Part shown: piece by piece, positions 16,441-26,788 of the stretch
How the letters are laid out: each line of letters begins with the position of its first letter
Numbering within the stretch: position 1 is the stretch's first letter
Assembly: GCA_942492115.1 (NCBI GenBank)
Contig: CALODL010000027.1
Coordinates: 558,001-622,000 of the forward strand
Length of the DNA stretch: 64,000 nt
Direction of reading: 5' to 3'
Source: CALODL01 sp942492115
Lineage (GTDB): Bacteria > Planctomycetota > Phycisphaerae > UBA1845 > CAIVHJ01
Program-made: the position numbers and the translations under genes
Notes under the pieces: generated by a model
Databases searched by the model: none
What the model was told of the DNA's origin: nothing
The model's input: the letters and a program-made list of their open reading frames with translations, nothing else

Positions 16441-18360
16441 GTGGCCATGAACACCATGAGCAACTGGGCCAGCCTCGTGCTTCTTCTGGCGACCGCCTGG
16501 ATGGGGGGGGGGCGTATAACCGCTGCGCTGATGCCATGCGCCGTGAATGTGCTCCGCCGCGTGCTGTCCCAGTGTGTCATGGCTGTTGCGTGGTGCATAG
16601 CAGCCGTTCACATCGTGGCTCTGGTAGCCCTCGCGTCCGGATACGGCGTGGTGCGCATGCCCGTCGTGGCCGCACTGTCGTTAGTTGTGTACAGCGTCAT
16701 ACGGCACCGCAAGCCGGCGGTCCCTTGGCCACCGCTGCAGGTCACATCCGTGCGGCTGCGGTGGGAATGGGGCTGGGGTGTGTGCGTGTTGATTGTCGGT
16801 GCGCTGTACGCGGTCTTGGGCGCAGGAGCCATCGTGCGCCCGCCCAGCGGATATGATGGGCTGTACTATCACCTGCCTCTGATCATGCGCTGGCTTGCAG
16901 ATGGGGCGCTGACGATGTATCCCGACGCTCTCGAATACTGCTATCCCTCGAATTGCGAGGTGTGGCAGATGATGTTTCTGTCGACAGGTAGTGAAGCGCT
17001 GCTCAATCTCAGTCTGATCCCCGCGGGCATCGTGTTGGCACTGGGCATTGCGGGTGTCAGCCGCCAACTCGGGGCGACGTCGCGTGGGGCAGCCCTGGCA
17101 GCCGTGGTTGTGCTGGTGTGCCCGATGGTCGCGTTCCAGATGTTCGGCACCTATGTCGACATGTTCGGGACAGCCTTCATCGTAGCGTCGTTGTACTATG
17201 CCGCGGACACCTTCAGTGCAACAATGACCACCGGCCGTGTGCGGGCCAATGCGCTGTTCTGCGGAGTGGCCGCCGGAATCGCCGTGGGCGCGAAACTCAG
17301 TTTTGCACCGTGGGCAGCAACCGCGTTGGCGGCGGGCTGTGTCGGAGTCACACGCCATGGGCTGCGCGCCGGCGTATTGTGGTCCGAGCTGGCGCGCACC
17401 ACCTGGCGGTGTGCTGCAGGCGGTATGGCGTGTTGTGGATTCTGGCTGATTCGCAGCATATGGCACAGCGGGTCTCCGCTGTTTCCCTTTCAGTTCAATA
17501 TCGCTGGCATCGACATTGGTGCCGGTCGCAGCTGGGATGACATCCAGACGGCGATTCAACGCCCTTATGCGGGCATGACCGCGCTGGCTTATCCATGGAT
17601 CGAATGGCAGGATACGGGCATGCGCTACGCTCAGCACTATGGCCTGGGGCCGGCGGTGGCGACCTTCGGAATTGCAGCGATTGCGTATCTATTGTGGCGC
17701 AGTGTCCGCGGCTGGAACACACAGGCCGGATTGACCCGCCTGGCCGTTCTGGCCATGACGATTGTGGGGCTGGCGACTTTCGTCTTCGTGCTTGGATCGG
17801 ACCCGCGGTATGCACTCCCGGTGTGGATCATCGTCATGCCCGCGGTGGGACCCATCCTCGATCTTGGACGTCGTTACACGGCTCGGGCGACATGGACGGT
17901 GACCGCTACGGCGATCGTGATGTCTGCTGCGATGATCGCCTTGTGGCCGAGCAAGGAACTGCTGGGTGACCTTCGCGACGGTGGCTGGACTCGGGCGCGG
18001 GCCTATGAGATCCCTGAGCTGATTGACGATCTTCCGTCCGGTACGGTGATCGCCAACCTCGATGTGAAAGCCATGAATTATCCGTTGTTTGGTCGACACC
18101 TGCACAATCGCGTGATCGAACAACTACTCGTCCGGGCCGCCGGATCAGGCAACCTGCAGGCACCGTTGTCCGCCGAGGACGTCGCCAGGCATGCAATTGA
18201 TGTCGTCTACGTGCGCGGAGATGGCCCCCCTCCGTTCGAAGCTGGCGTGCCGTTTTCCATTCTGTTCGATGATACGCATGATGCGCGACGTCGGGTGACC
18301 ACTCGGGTCACGCGCGTGTATGGTGTGGGGAGCGAAATCGGGGGTGCGGCGACCCCGTAG
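16441..18360 (+). CDS. Polytopic GT-C-like glycosyltransferase, 639 aa
   Basis: A large membrane protein with roughly 12 hydrophobic helices and a C-terminal soluble tail of ~130 residues. The first extracytoplasmic loop has PPSGYDGLYYHLPLIMRWL, the placement of the acidic catalytic residue in GT39/GT83-type transferases that use polyprenyl-phosphate sugars. It therefore probably adds a sugar outside the membrane. GTG at 16441 or ATG at 16447 can start it. Mutational drift is high in this class, so substrate assignment is not possible. It is the last gene of the 13328-18360 operon and converges on 18388. Confidence 0.72.
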   Translation: MAMNTMSNWASLVLLLATAWMGGGRITAALMPCAVNVLRRVLSQCVMAVAWCIAAVHIVALVALASGYGVVRMPVVAALSLVVYSVIRHRKPAVPWPPLQVTSVRLRWEWGWGVCVLIVGALYAVLGAGAIVRPPSGYDGLYYHLPLIMRWLADGALTMYPDALEYCYPSNCEVWQMMFLSTGSEALLNLSLIPAGIVLALGIAGVSRQLGATSRGAALAAVVVLVCPMVAFQMFGTYVDMFGTAFIVASLYYAADTFSATMTTGRVRANALFCGVAAGIAVGAKLSFAPWAATALAAGCVGVTRHGLRAGVLWSELARTTWRCAAGGMACCGFWLIRSIWHSGSPLFPFQFNIAGIDIGAGRSWDDIQTAIQRPYAGMTALAYPWIEWQDTGMRYAQHYGLGPAVATFGIAAIAYLLWRSVRGWNTQAGLTRLAVLAMTIVGLATFVFVLGSDPRYALPVWIIVMPAVGPILDLGRRYTARATWTVTATAIVMSAAMIALWPSKELLGDLRDGGWTRARAYEIPELIDDLPSGTVIANLDVKAMNYPLFGRHLHNRVIEQLLVRAAGSGNLQAPLSAEDVARHAIDVVYVRGDGPPPFEAGVPFSILFDDTHDARRRVTTRVTRVYGVGSEIGGAATP

Positions 18361-18387
18361 CCCGATGACGGACTGCGCTGCTGCGCC

Positions 18388-20463
18388 TCACTGCAGTGTG
18401 GTCAACCGCATGATTGCAATGTGCAGTGCAGGTTCCTTGTGGACCCACTCCACATCCAGTCCCTCGACACCTTCCAGTTCCTCAGGCCCGTAGTACGATG
18501 AGAAGAAGCCGGCGCGATCGATCTCGGTCTGATTGGGAAAGTGTACGACAACGATCGCGTCTTCCCCGGCACGGGCTCGGAGGCCATGGACCCACGACAG
18601 TTTCGCATCCCGCGCCTGCTGCGGATCCTGAGGTTCGCCGCGGACAAAGCGGGCACGGTCGGGATAGCGCGGCAGTCCGACGTGGGCCGCGCGCTCGAAC
18701 ATGTCGTCGAGGTAACACCAGCGGTTGGAGGCGAACAGTTTCGGCCATTTACCCGCGCACAGGATGCGGCGCGCGTAGTGGGTGTCGGGATGCAGGGGGG
18801 TGGGGATGCCGTGCCGCACATCCACGAATGGAGCGGGGACCACGAAATCGCTCAGCGACCAATTACCCGATGTCCATGTTGCAACGCACGCCATCGCGCT
18901 GATGGCAACACCGACGCTCCGCCGCAGGCCGTCCTCCGTGGCGATCATGACAGCGCCGATTCCGCCGACCAGGAGCGGGAGCAGCAGTACGATTGGCCGA
19001 GCTTGTTGCGCTGAACGCCAGAAGAGGATTAACACGGCGCCGCATGCCAGGCCAAGGAGCGGGGTCGTCAAGACTGCCCGGCGCGAGAGGGGGGCCAATT
19101 TCGCGCGTGGACAGGCCGCGAGGACGACACGGGCTACGGCAACGGCCGCGGCCATCGAACTGATCGCCACGAAACCCTGCAGGCACAAATAGCTCCACGT
19201 TGTGCCATACCACAGCCTGCGGTTCGAGGCAGCAAATCGTAGACACAGATAGAGCACACCACCAACGAGTGCGAGACGCCAACACAAGGCCAGAAATGGA
19301 TGGCGCGGGCCACGGACTGCGAGTAGTCCCAGCGTCAGGCACGGCAACAGTGCCGCCCAGAACCGTGCTTCATGGGTGTACATCCAGGTCATCATCAGTG
19401 TCATCGCGCCATACGCGGTCAGGGCGATGGCCCACGGGATCATGGCTGCAGGAATACGCCGGCGCCAACCGGGGATGCCGATGAGCAAGGCACCGATCAG
19501 GAACGGACCGAGGATCAGCGCTGGATGGACTGCATCGGCTGCCGGGCGTGCGTGTGTGGCGGGAACGATCCACTCCATGATCGCCTCAGTCGTGAAGGTC
19601 ATGATTGCCCATGTGGCATTCAGGCCATGAACATACTTATCACTCTCGATGACCCCGGCCAGTTGGAGGTTACGCAGACCCCACAGGGCATAGGGGATCA
19701 TCATGAGTGCAGCGCAAGAGCCGAGAAACAGCGCTTTGCGCCAGAGTGCATCCAATGTCGTGTTGTCCAACGGATGGAACTGTCCGTAGCGGCGGTGCCT
19801 GACCCACACATGCCATATCACCACCGCACCGATCACCGGGAAACAAAAGACCCCGGTCCCCTTCATGGTCATGGCCAGGCCGCCGCTCAGCGCCGCTGCC
19901 AGAAGCCAACCGCGTGCACGATCCGGCGCGACCTCGGTGCTGCGTACGAGGAGCCAGGCGACGAGGATGAAGAAGAACATGATGCCGGATTCGGCATGGG
20001 GCGTGGTCCACAGCCACCAGTTGGAACCGCCTGGCCAGCAGGCGTTCAATACAGTCCAGACCAGCGGGCCGAGCCATGTGCCGTGGACCCGGTAGGCGAG
20101 CGCGCCACCGAGTGCGCCCAACCCGAACAGGAACATCGCCTGCATGACCGCAAAGGCGTCCACAGGTTCGAAACCCATGCGCAGGAACACAGACCAGGTC
20201 AACGACAGCAGTGGCGGATGGCGCGTGATCGGTACCGCCATCGTCGATGTGAAATCTTCATAGTACTGACCATCCTCGGCCAGCGCGCGAGCTCCGATGT
20301 AGTAGTAGAGCTCGTCACCCGCGCGGGTCAAATATGGGCGGGGCCACAGAATCGCCAGCAGTACGACGAACGTCAGGCCAGGTGCGAGCCACGCCCATGT
20401 CGGGGTGCGCGCGCCGGCGCGGCGCGGGAGTCCAGCATGATGGTCTAGGGTATCGCTGCGCAT
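18388..20463 (-). CDS. Polytopic GT39/GT83-like membrane protein, 691 aa
   Basis: Probable GT-C transferase. After the first helix (residues ~27-47) comes YLTRAGDELYYYIGARAL, with the acidic pair expected in the first outer loop, then about eleven more helices. The C-terminal ~150 residues are soluble (AHVGLPRYPDRARF, VEWVHKEPALHIAIMRL). The ATG at 20463 is chosen; an open frame continues upstream to a TTG at 20547 with no ribosome site. It is the only gene of the central locus on this strand, placed between two plus-strand operons, so it needs its own promoter in 20464-20722. Confidence 0.72.
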   Translation of the reverse strand: MRSDTLDHHAGLPRRAGARTPTWAWLAPGLTFVVLLAILWPRPYLTRAGDELYYYIGARALAEDGQYYEDFTSTMAVPITRHPPLLSLTWSVFLRMGFEPVDAFAVMQAMFLFGLGALGGALAYRVHGTWLGPLVWTVLNACWPGGSNWWLWTTPHAESGIMFFFILVAWLLVRSTEVAPDRARGWLLAAALSGGLAMTMKGTGVFCFPVIGAVVIWHVWVRHRRYGQFHPLDNTTLDALWRKALFLGSCAALMMIPYALWGLRNLQLAGVIESDKYVHGLNATWAIMTFTTEAIMEWIVPATHARPAADAVHPALILGPFLIGALLIGIPGWRRRIPAAMIPWAIALTAYGAMTLMMTWMYTHEARFWAALLPCLTLGLLAVRGPRHPFLALCWRLALVGGVLYLCLRFAASNRRLWYGTTWSYLCLQGFVAISSMAAAVAVARVVLAACPRAKLAPLSRRAVLTTPLLGLACGAVLILFWRSAQQARPIVLLLPLLVGGIGAVMIATEDGLRRSVGVAISAMACVATWTSGNWSLSDFVVPAPFVDVRHGIPTPLHPDTHYARRILCAGKWPKLFASNRWCYLDDMFERAAHVGLPRYPDRARFVRGEPQDPQQARDAKLSWVHGLRARAGEDAIVVVHFPNQTEIDRAGFFSSYYGPEELEGVEGLDVEWVHKEPALHIAIMRLTTLQ

Positions 20464-20722
20464 GAGAGCCCCGAACGGACTTCGCGACACGGGCCGAAGC
20501 GGCGTTGGCAGTGCTGAGAAGGCCGTCAGAGCTATGAATCGGTCCAATGGCTACGGGCCTTGGGCCAGTTCTGCCGGAGCGGGGCACGTCCCATAAGACC
20601 GTTCACCAGATGAGCCGCCGGACGCCACCCACATCGATCCGATATCTTCAGTCTCAAGCCCCTGTGGTCGATTCCACTGGAGACGGTTATAGGGCTTCTG
20701 CACTCTCTATCTGCCCAACAGG

Positions 20723-21727
20723 ATGAACGCTATGAAACTGAATGGTGCGACCTGTGTCGTGACTGGTGGCTGCGGTTTGCTGGGGTCGACGATCGTAGAT
20801 CAGGTGTTGGACGGTGGCGCTGCAGAGGTTCGGATCATCGACAACCTCACCCGTGGATCGCGCGACAACATCGCTGCGGCACTCGACACGGGGCGCGTTA
20901 CATTGTTCGAGCAAGACATTCGACACTACGATCGTATTCGCCCGATTTTTGACAATGCCGATATCGTGTTTCACCAGGCGGCCATACGCATTACCGCGTG
21001 CGCCGAACAGTGGCGCGAGTGTCGCGAGGTTCTGGTCGACGGGACATATAACGTCGTCGAATCCTGCGTCGATGCAGACGTGGACCGCCTGGTCGCCGCC
21101 AGTTCGGCCTCGGTCTACGGCCTGGCCGACTGCTTCCCGACCCACGAAAGTCATCATCTGTACAACAATCGTACGTGGTACGGCGCGGCTAAGATCGCCA
21201 ATGAAGCGCTGTATCGCGCCTTCGCAGAGATGACGGGGTTGTCGTACGTCGCATTGCGGTACTTCAATGTGTATGGCCCACGAATGGATGCGTTCGGTAA
21301 GTACACCGAGGTACTCATTCGATGGCTCGACTGCCTCGATCGGGGCGAACGACCCAAAGTGTTCGGTAGTGGAAAGCAGACAATGGACTTCGTGTTCAGT
21401 GAGGATGTCGCTCGGGCAAACGTCATGGCTGCAACGAGTAGTGTCCGCGATGAGGTGTTCAATGTGTGCTCGGGCAGTGAGACCTCACTCGTTGGACTGT
21501 TGCGCAGCCTGCTGTGCGTGACAGGCCACGACGACATCGAGCCTGAGTTTCTGGAAGAACGGGATGTCAATCCGGTCCCTCGTCGGCTCGGTGATCCGCA
21601 CAAAGCACGCGAGATGCTTGGCTTCGAGACCCAGGTGGGGCTTGAAGAGGGGTTGCGTAAGCTCGTTGTGTGGCGCAAGCAGGCGCTGGCCCGACGGGCC
21701 TCCGGAGCGGAGGTTGCCCGTTCATGA
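20723..21727 (+). CDS. NAD-dependent epimerase/dehydratase (extended SDR), 334 aa
   Basis: Nucleotide-sugar epimerase or dehydratase, UDP-glucose 4-epimerase-like. TCVVTGGCGLLGSTIVDQ is the Rossmann loop. AASSASVYG holds the catalytic Ser, and TWYGAAKIANEALYRAF the YxxxK pair. FVFSEDVARANVMAA and FNVCSGSETSL are typical substrate-domain blocks. The start is ATG 20723, or ATG 20732 as an alternative. Its stop overlaps the next start (ATGA), and the triplet with an acyltransferase and an aminotransferase suggests it makes the keto-sugar or epimer for an acylated amino sugar. Confidence 0.87.
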   Translation: MNAMKLNGATCVVTGGCGLLGSTIVDQVLDGGAAEVRIIDNLTRGSRDNIAAALDTGRVTLFEQDIRHYDRIRPIFDNADIVFHQAAIRITACAEQWRECREVLVDGTYNVVESCVDADVDRLVAASSASVYGLADCFPTHESHHLYNNRTWYGAAKIANEALYRAFAEMTGLSYVALRYFNVYGPRMDAFGKYTEVLIRWLDCLDRGERPKVFGSGKQTMDFVFSEDVARANVMAATSSVRDEVFNVCSGSETSLVGLLRSLLCVTGHDDIEPEFLEERDVNPVPRRLGDPHKAREMLGFETQVGLEEGLRKLVVWRKQALARRASGAEVARS

Positions 21728-22434
21728 ATGAGTCGGCAGTGTCATCGACGATAGAGCGCACCGTCCCGGCCGTGCACGGTCGAAAATCATCGACCACTGA
21801 TCCGGAATTCGAGATCGGTCTCGCTCAACACCTGCATGCAACGCATGATCGCGCGGGATTGCTTGCATTGTATGCACGCTTTTCCGCGGGCGAGACACCT
21901 TTCGATCACACCATGCGTCGTACCTTGTGGCGTGCACTGGGCCGGCGTATCGGGCACGGGCTCCACGTCGGGGGAGCGGCAGGATTCAAGCATATTGAGA
22001 CCTTTGAAATCGGGAACGACGTGTTCATTGGAGCACAGGCATACATTCAAGGACGCTTCGACGGGCGTTGCTGCATCGGCAATCACGTGTGGATCGGCCC
22101 GCAAAGCTATTTTGATGCGCGCGACCTCATTATCGAGGACCATGTCGGCTGGGGTCCGGGGGCCAAGGTTCTCGGATCGACGCATACAGCGCAACCAATC
22201 GACGTACCAATCATTCAAACAGACCTCGAGATTGCACCGGTACGTATCGAAGCATGGGCGGACATTGGAACCGCTGCAGTGATTCTGCCGGGTGTGACGG
22301 TCGGCAAGGGCAGCATTGTAGGCGCCGGGGCCGTGGTCAATCGCGACGTTCCGCCATTCGCTGTTGTTGCTGGAGTCCCGGCGAAATTCATTCATTGGCG
22401 CGAAGGAAGCGATGCAGGCAAGGAATCATCATGA
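21724..22434 (+). CDS. Left-handed beta-helix acyltransferase, 236 aa
   Basis: O- or N-acyltransferase of the LbetaH/maltose-acetyltransferase type. An N-terminal helical part (residues 1-85) is followed by hexapeptide repeats: FEIGNDVFIGAQAYIQG, CIGNHVWIGPQSYF and ILPGVTVGKGSIVGAGAVV. It ends NRDVPPFAVVAGVPAKFI, the usual end cap. The ATG at 21724 overlaps the epimerase stop, and its own stop overlaps the aminotransferase start at 22431, so all three are translated together. Probably acetylates the sugar made by its neighbours. Confidence 0.85.
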   Translation: MNESAVSSTIERTVPAVHGRKSSTTDPEFEIGLAQHLHATHDRAGLLALYARFSAGETPFDHTMRRTLWRALGRRIGHGLHVGGAAGFKHIETFEIGNDVFIGAQAYIQGRFDGRCCIGNHVWIGPQSYFDARDLIIEDHVGWGPGAKVLGSTHTAQPIDVPIIQTDLEIAPVRIEAWADIGTAAVILPGVTVGKGSIVGAGAVVNRDVPPFAVVAGVPAKFIHWREGSDAGKESS

Positions 22435-23606
22435 CGACGGCGACAAAGCGTTCACGCATTCCACTGTGCAAGCCTGTTCTCGGCGACGAAGAGCTATGCG
22501 CGATCCAACGGCCGTTGTTGTCAGGGTGGGTGACACAGGGACCTGAAGTCGAGGCCTTTGAGGAGGAATTCGCTGCGTTCGTTGGGGCGGAGCATGCGTG
22601 CGCCGTCTCGAGCTGTACGGCGGCACTTCATTTGGCACTGCTTGCGACGGGCGTCGAACCGGGTGACGAAGTGATCACCGTCAGTCACACCTATATTGCA
22701 ACGACCAACGCCATCCGGTATTGCGGCGCCACTCCGGTGTTCATTGATATCGATCCTGAAACCTACAATATGGACCCCGTCGGGCTGGAACGTGCCATGA
22801 CGCCGCGGACCACGGCCATCTTGTGTGTACACCAGATGGGCATGCCCTGCGACATGCAGAGCATCCTTGCGATCGCGCGGCAGCATGGTGTGCCGGTCAT
22901 CGAGGATGCCGCATGTGCGATCGGCAGTGGCATCGAGATCGACAGTGTCTGGCAGCCGGTCGGGCAGCCACATGGCGATATCTGCTGCTTTTCGTTTCAT
23001 CCGCGAAAGGTCATTACCACCGGTGATGGGGGGATGTTGACCACTCGGCGGGCTGACTGGGATGAACGCTTCCGTCGCCTGCGGCAGCACGCCATGAGTG
23101 TCCCCGATACCGTGCGGCACCAGGCCGGGGCCGTGATCTTCGAGGACTACCCCGAAATGGGCTTCAACTACCGTATGACCGACATGCAGGCCGCGGTCGG
23201 GCGTGTTCAGCTGGAGCGACTGTGTGATATTGTTGATCGCCGGCGAGCACTGGCCGAGCGTTATAGCGCGGCCCTTGGCCACATCGTGGGCTTGAAGGTT
23301 CCCGTGGAACCCGCAGGGGTCCAGACCAACTGGCAAAGCTACTGTGTTGAACTCCCGCCGTGGTGTGATCGCCGCGCCGTGATGCAGATGATGCTGGCGG
23401 ACGGTGTGGCGACACGCAGGTCAATCATGTGCGCCCATCTGGAGCGTGCGTGTGCCGGGATTCCGACACCGTGGCCGCTAGATCATTCGGAGCGGGCGTC
23501 GGCCCGCGGGGTGGTCATCCCGTTGTTCACGCAGATGACCGACGAGGAACAGGCTGCTGTCTGTGTCAGTCTCGAGCAGGCGTGTTGTGCACAGGCGATC
23601 AATTGA
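22431..23606 (+). CDS. DegT/DnrJ/EryC1 sugar aminotransferase, 391 aa
   Basis: PLP-dependent sugar-nucleotide aminotransferase, PseC/GDP-perosamine-synthase-like in layout. PLCKPVLGDEE is the start typical of these enzymes, AVSSCTAALHLAL and VIEDAACAIGSG contact PLP, and SFHPRKVITTGDGGM holds PLP Lys193. NYRMTDMQAAVGRVQLERL closes the active site. The start is the ATGA overlap at 22431. With the 4-epimerase-like and acyltransferase genes it forms a complete epimerise/oxidise, aminate and acylate set. Perosamine or a related 4-amino sugar is possible but not shown. Confidence 0.87.
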   Translation: MTTATKRSRIPLCKPVLGDEELCAIQRPLLSGWVTQGPEVEAFEEEFAAFVGAEHACAVSSCTAALHLALLATGVEPGDEVITVSHTYIATTNAIRYCGATPVFIDIDPETYNMDPVGLERAMTPRTTAILCVHQMGMPCDMQSILAIARQHGVPVIEDAACAIGSGIEIDSVWQPVGQPHGDICCFSFHPRKVITTGDGGMLTTRRADWDERFRRLRQHAMSVPDTVRHQAGAVIFEDYPEMGFNYRMTDMQAAVGRVQLERLCDIVDRRRALAERYSAALGHIVGLKVPVEPAGVQTNWQSYCVELPPWCDRRAVMQMMLADGVATRRSIMCAHLERACAGIPTPWPLDHSERASARGVVIPLFTQMTDEEQAAVCVSLEQACCAQAIN

Positions 23607-23634
23607 AGCATACACCGAAGGAGTGGGTCCGGTC

Positions 23635-25110
23635 ATGACTTCCGCAGGAGCGCTACGATTACCCGTTCTGGACACAGCGAACGCTTCCGGTGTGCTCACC
23701 CAACGTATCGCACGCATCACAGCACATCCGGCCGCGCCGTGGTGCGTTGCTGGGGCGTTTAGTGCCTTCGGCTGGCTCATCAGTCTCATGCTGTTCGTCA
23801 ATCTGCACATGTTCATGTGGGACGTCGGTACGTTCGACCAGGTAGTGTGGAACACGGCCCATGGTCGATGGTTTGCCTCGTCGATCGAGGTCGACAACTT
23901 CATGGGCGATCACTTCGCGCCCATACTTGCCCTATTCGGCCTGCTCCATCATGTCGTGCCGTCTCCGTTCGTGCTCATGATCGTCCAGAGTTTGTGCTTC
24001 ACACTGTCGGGCGCCTGGATTGCAAGACTAATTCAGCGCCACACGGGCAATGTGTGGCTCGGTTGGGCGGCGGCGCTGATGATGTGGTGCCATCCGGCGT
24101 GTTTCGGGATCATCATTAATGACTACAGTGTTCTGACGTGTGCATTGCCCGCGATCATTGGTTTGTACTGGTTCGGGCGAACAGGACGGACTGGATGGGT
24201 CGCCGTGATGGCTATCCTGTTGTTGTGTATCCGCGAGGATGCGCCGATTGCCATGGCCGCTGTGGGTCTGATTTTCGTACTCCAGCGCGACCGACGACGC
24301 CTGGGCCTCGTCTTGATGGCGCTCGGTCTGGCCGCACCTCCGATCGGCCAATGGCTGGTGATCCCTTATTTCCGCGGCGGCGAGATTGCCGACTCCAACT
24401 ACCGCATGATGGTTCCGAAGTCATTTGCGGAGATCGACGACGTCTTGTTGGCGGTGGTCCTGGGGAAGAAACAGTGGCTGTTCATTACCGGGTGGCTGCT
24501 GTCTACAGGTGGCCTGCTGCTCCTGACTCGCTGGCGCGCGTTGGCCCTCTTGCTGTCTATGGGACACTTGCTGTTGATCCCCTCGACGCTGGGCCTAGCC
24601 GGTCACTACGGTACACTGGCCTTCGGTATCACCGGTGTGTTGTTGATGATTCTGTTCTGTGATGAATGGCCGCGCTTGGTGGCCAACCCACAGCGCGCGC
24701 GCATGCTGTCAGCATGGGTCGCAGTGACCGTGGTGACGACAGTTGCTGTCTTTCTCTACCGCGACGTGCGTTGCCGGGCGTGGGTTCTGCGCCCCAGCGA
24801 CCGGGCGGCTCAGTTCGAGGAAGTGGCCGCCTTCCTACCGCCTGATGCAGCGGTCGCGGCCAGCTTGAACGTGGGGAGCCGCATTGCTCACCGTCGTGAA
24901 CTCTATCTGTGGCCGCCCGTGGAATACCTGCATTTCTTTCGCGGGCCCACGGTGATCGATCGGGCCGAATATATCTTCAGCGACGCCAGCCGCGAGCGGG
25001 CGTGGAATCGTGAATACGAAGTCCACATGCTCGAGGATGATCCGACCTGGGCCATCGTGCACCGCGCCGGAGATCTCACGTTGTTCAAGCGTGTCCCTGC
25101 AGACCTCTGA
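23635..25110 (+). CDS. DUF2079 polytopic membrane protein, 491 aa
   Basis: Predicted membrane protein of the DUF2079 family, thought to be distantly related to GT-C glycosyltransferases. FMWDVGTFDQVVWNTAHGR after the first helix, and HFAPILALFGLLHHVVPSPF, are the family's opening blocks. About ten helices follow, and the C-terminal tail reads YEVHMLEDDPTWAIVHR. The ATG at 23635 is chosen, with AAGGAG at 23618-23623; GTG at 23623 is the alternative. It lies 28 bases after the aminotransferase, so it is in the same operon and could transfer the sugar that operon makes. Confidence 0.8.
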   Translation: MTSAGALRLPVLDTANASGVLTQRIARITAHPAAPWCVAGAFSAFGWLISLMLFVNLHMFMWDVGTFDQVVWNTAHGRWFASSIEVDNFMGDHFAPILALFGLLHHVVPSPFVLMIVQSLCFTLSGAWIARLIQRHTGNVWLGWAAALMMWCHPACFGIIINDYSVLTCALPAIIGLYWFGRTGRTGWVAVMAILLLCIREDAPIAMAAVGLIFVLQRDRRRLGLVLMALGLAAPPIGQWLVIPYFRGGEIADSNYRMMVPKSFAEIDDVLLAVVLGKKQWLFITGWLLSTGGLLLLTRWRALALLLSMGHLLLIPSTLGLAGHYGTLAFGITGVLLMILFCDEWPRLVANPQRARMLSAWVAVTVVTTVAVFLYRDVRCRAWVLRPSDRAAQFEEVAAFLPPDAAVAASLNVGSRIAHRRELYLWPPVEYLHFFRGPTVIDRAEYIFSDASRERAWNREYEVHMLEDDPTWAIVHRAGDLTLFKRVPADL

Positions 25111-25221
25111 ATCCGCCTGCCAGTACTACAACACGACGGCTTCATCGGCAGACGTCCGGTAACCACGCGGGTGAACACGCCTCTCCAATGCACCGATAAA
25201 TCATGAGTACGACCCTTCTCC

Positions 25222-26781
25222 ATGCCAGTCAAGGAGGTATGTTCATTGGGCAGGGCCGCCGCCAGACAAGAAGCCCGCGCGGAACGGCGCACTTTTCTCG
25301 CTGACCCAGACGAGCCACGTCAGGGCTACGGCGTGGTGTGGGTCGTCGCCGGTATCGCGGCTTTTCGCATGCTGTTGTCCACGCGTGGCCAGTTGTACTG
25401 GCCCGACGAGTTCCGCTATGGCCAGGCCTTTCGTGCCCTGGAGCAACTGGCCGGGGGGCACATGGCGGGGATGCTGGAACATGTCTTCGGCGCGGCCGCG
25501 CGGCCCGGGTACGTGCTCATGGGCATGGTCCCTGCCGCCATCCAATCCATATTGATCAAGACCGGGTTGTGCTCGTGGCACAGTCCATATCTCTACGATG
25601 TCGTCGGCGTATTCAACGTTGGCGTGTCCATTGCAACGTTGCTCCTCTTCCACGGTATCACCACGTCGCTGGTCAAGAGTCGAAGCCGGGCGGTTCTGTG
25701 GACCGCAGTCTATGGTCTGATGTGCAACAGCAATCTCTACGTGCGTCACCTGTTGCCTTGCGATTGGGCACTGTTCTGGATGATGGCGGCGTTGTATCTG
25801 TGTGTTCGGAGCCAGAAACCGGCAACGAGCCGGTCCGGATTGTGCGGTCTGCTCGGCGGCGTGAGCCTGATGATCTATGCGCCGTACTATCCGTTCATGA
25901 TCATTCTTGCAGCGCTCATCGTGTGGACCCACGGTTTCAAGATACGTCACCTGCTGGCCTTTGGTGGCGGTTCGGCTGTCATTCTGGGTATGACCGAGGC
26001 GGCGGCTCGGTCAATCGGCCAATCGCATATCGCGACGACACTCGCAGAATCGGCCCGCGTCGTCAGCCTGGCGCAAGGTAGTTTTGCTGAAGGCCTCATT
26101 TTCGGGCCGCGCTATCTGGCGGCAGTGGAGGGACCGGTTGGCGTCGTGCTCATGGCCCTGGCGGGCGTGTGGGTGTGGTCGGGTCGGAGACGCACTGACT
26201 CTGCTGCCCGGGCGATGCTTCTGGCAGCACTCGGCGGCTACCTGCTGCACGGCACCATGAGTGTGTTGCACAAGAGCCTGTTCTATGGGCGCACATTGCA
26301 CATGTTCATCCCGTTCGTCGTACTCGGAGCGGCCCTGGCGGTTGATCACTTCCGCTCGGACAAGCGGCAGCGTATGGCCCTGTGCACCGTGCTGGTGGCA
26401 TCCATCGGATCGTTTCTCGGGTATGCTCCGGCTTACGCCCGTCTGCGTTATCCGCACGACGTGAATCAACAATACCTGGCCCCCGTTCCTGACGACAGCG
26501 TCGTGCATTTGATCGATCGGAGCGGTGTCACCGTTCCCGACGATGCGGCGGTCGTGACCGTGAACCTGAAACACGTTTACGAACCAGATGCCTGGGGCTC
26601 TCCATTGCGGATGCCGCGCCGCTACAAGCTCATTGAGACATGGCCGCATCCGCTGAGTTTCCCACCGTACCTCTATGAGGGCTTTTCGGTTCCGCACCGT
26701 CGGCGGCTGATCGCCGCACCACCGAAAATGAGCATCTACATTCGACGTGTGTCCGATATGGGGCATGCGATCACCTTGTGA
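25222..26781 (+). CDS. Polytopic GT-C-like membrane protein, 519 aa
   Basis: About eleven hydrophobic helices. The first outer loop RGQLYWPDEFRYGQAF has the acidic Asp-Glu expected in GT39-like enzymes. The C-terminal ~110 residues are outside the helices. The start is uncertain: the ATG at 25222 has no ribosome site, whereas an in-frame TTG at 25246 follows a perfect AGGAGG (25232-25237) with eight bases between, so the shorter form may be the real one. It lies seven bases before the next polytopic gene and is probably an extracytoplasmic sugar transferase. Confidence 0.7.
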   Translation: MPVKEVCSLGRAAARQEARAERRTFLADPDEPRQGYGVVWVVAGIAAFRMLLSTRGQLYWPDEFRYGQAFRALEQLAGGHMAGMLEHVFGAAARPGYVLMGMVPAAIQSILIKTGLCSWHSPYLYDVVGVFNVGVSIATLLLFHGITTSLVKSRSRAVLWTAVYGLMCNSNLYVRHLLPCDWALFWMMAALYLCVRSQKPATSRSGLCGLLGGVSLMIYAPYYPFMIILAALIVWTHGFKIRHLLAFGGGSAVILGMTEAAARSIGQSHIATTLAESARVVSLAQGSFAEGLIFGPRYLAAVEGPVGVVLMALAGVWVWSGRRRTDSAARAMLLAALGGYLLHGTMSVLHKSLFYGRTLHMFIPFVVLGAALAVDHFRSDKRQRMALCTVLVASIGSFLGYAPAYARLRYPHDVNQQYLAPVPDDSVVHLIDRSGVTVPDDAAVVTVNLKHVYEPDAWGSPLRMPRRYKLIETWPHPLSFPPYLYEGFSVPHRRRLIAAPPKMSIYIRRVSDMGHAITL

Positions 26782-26788
26782 GCGCACC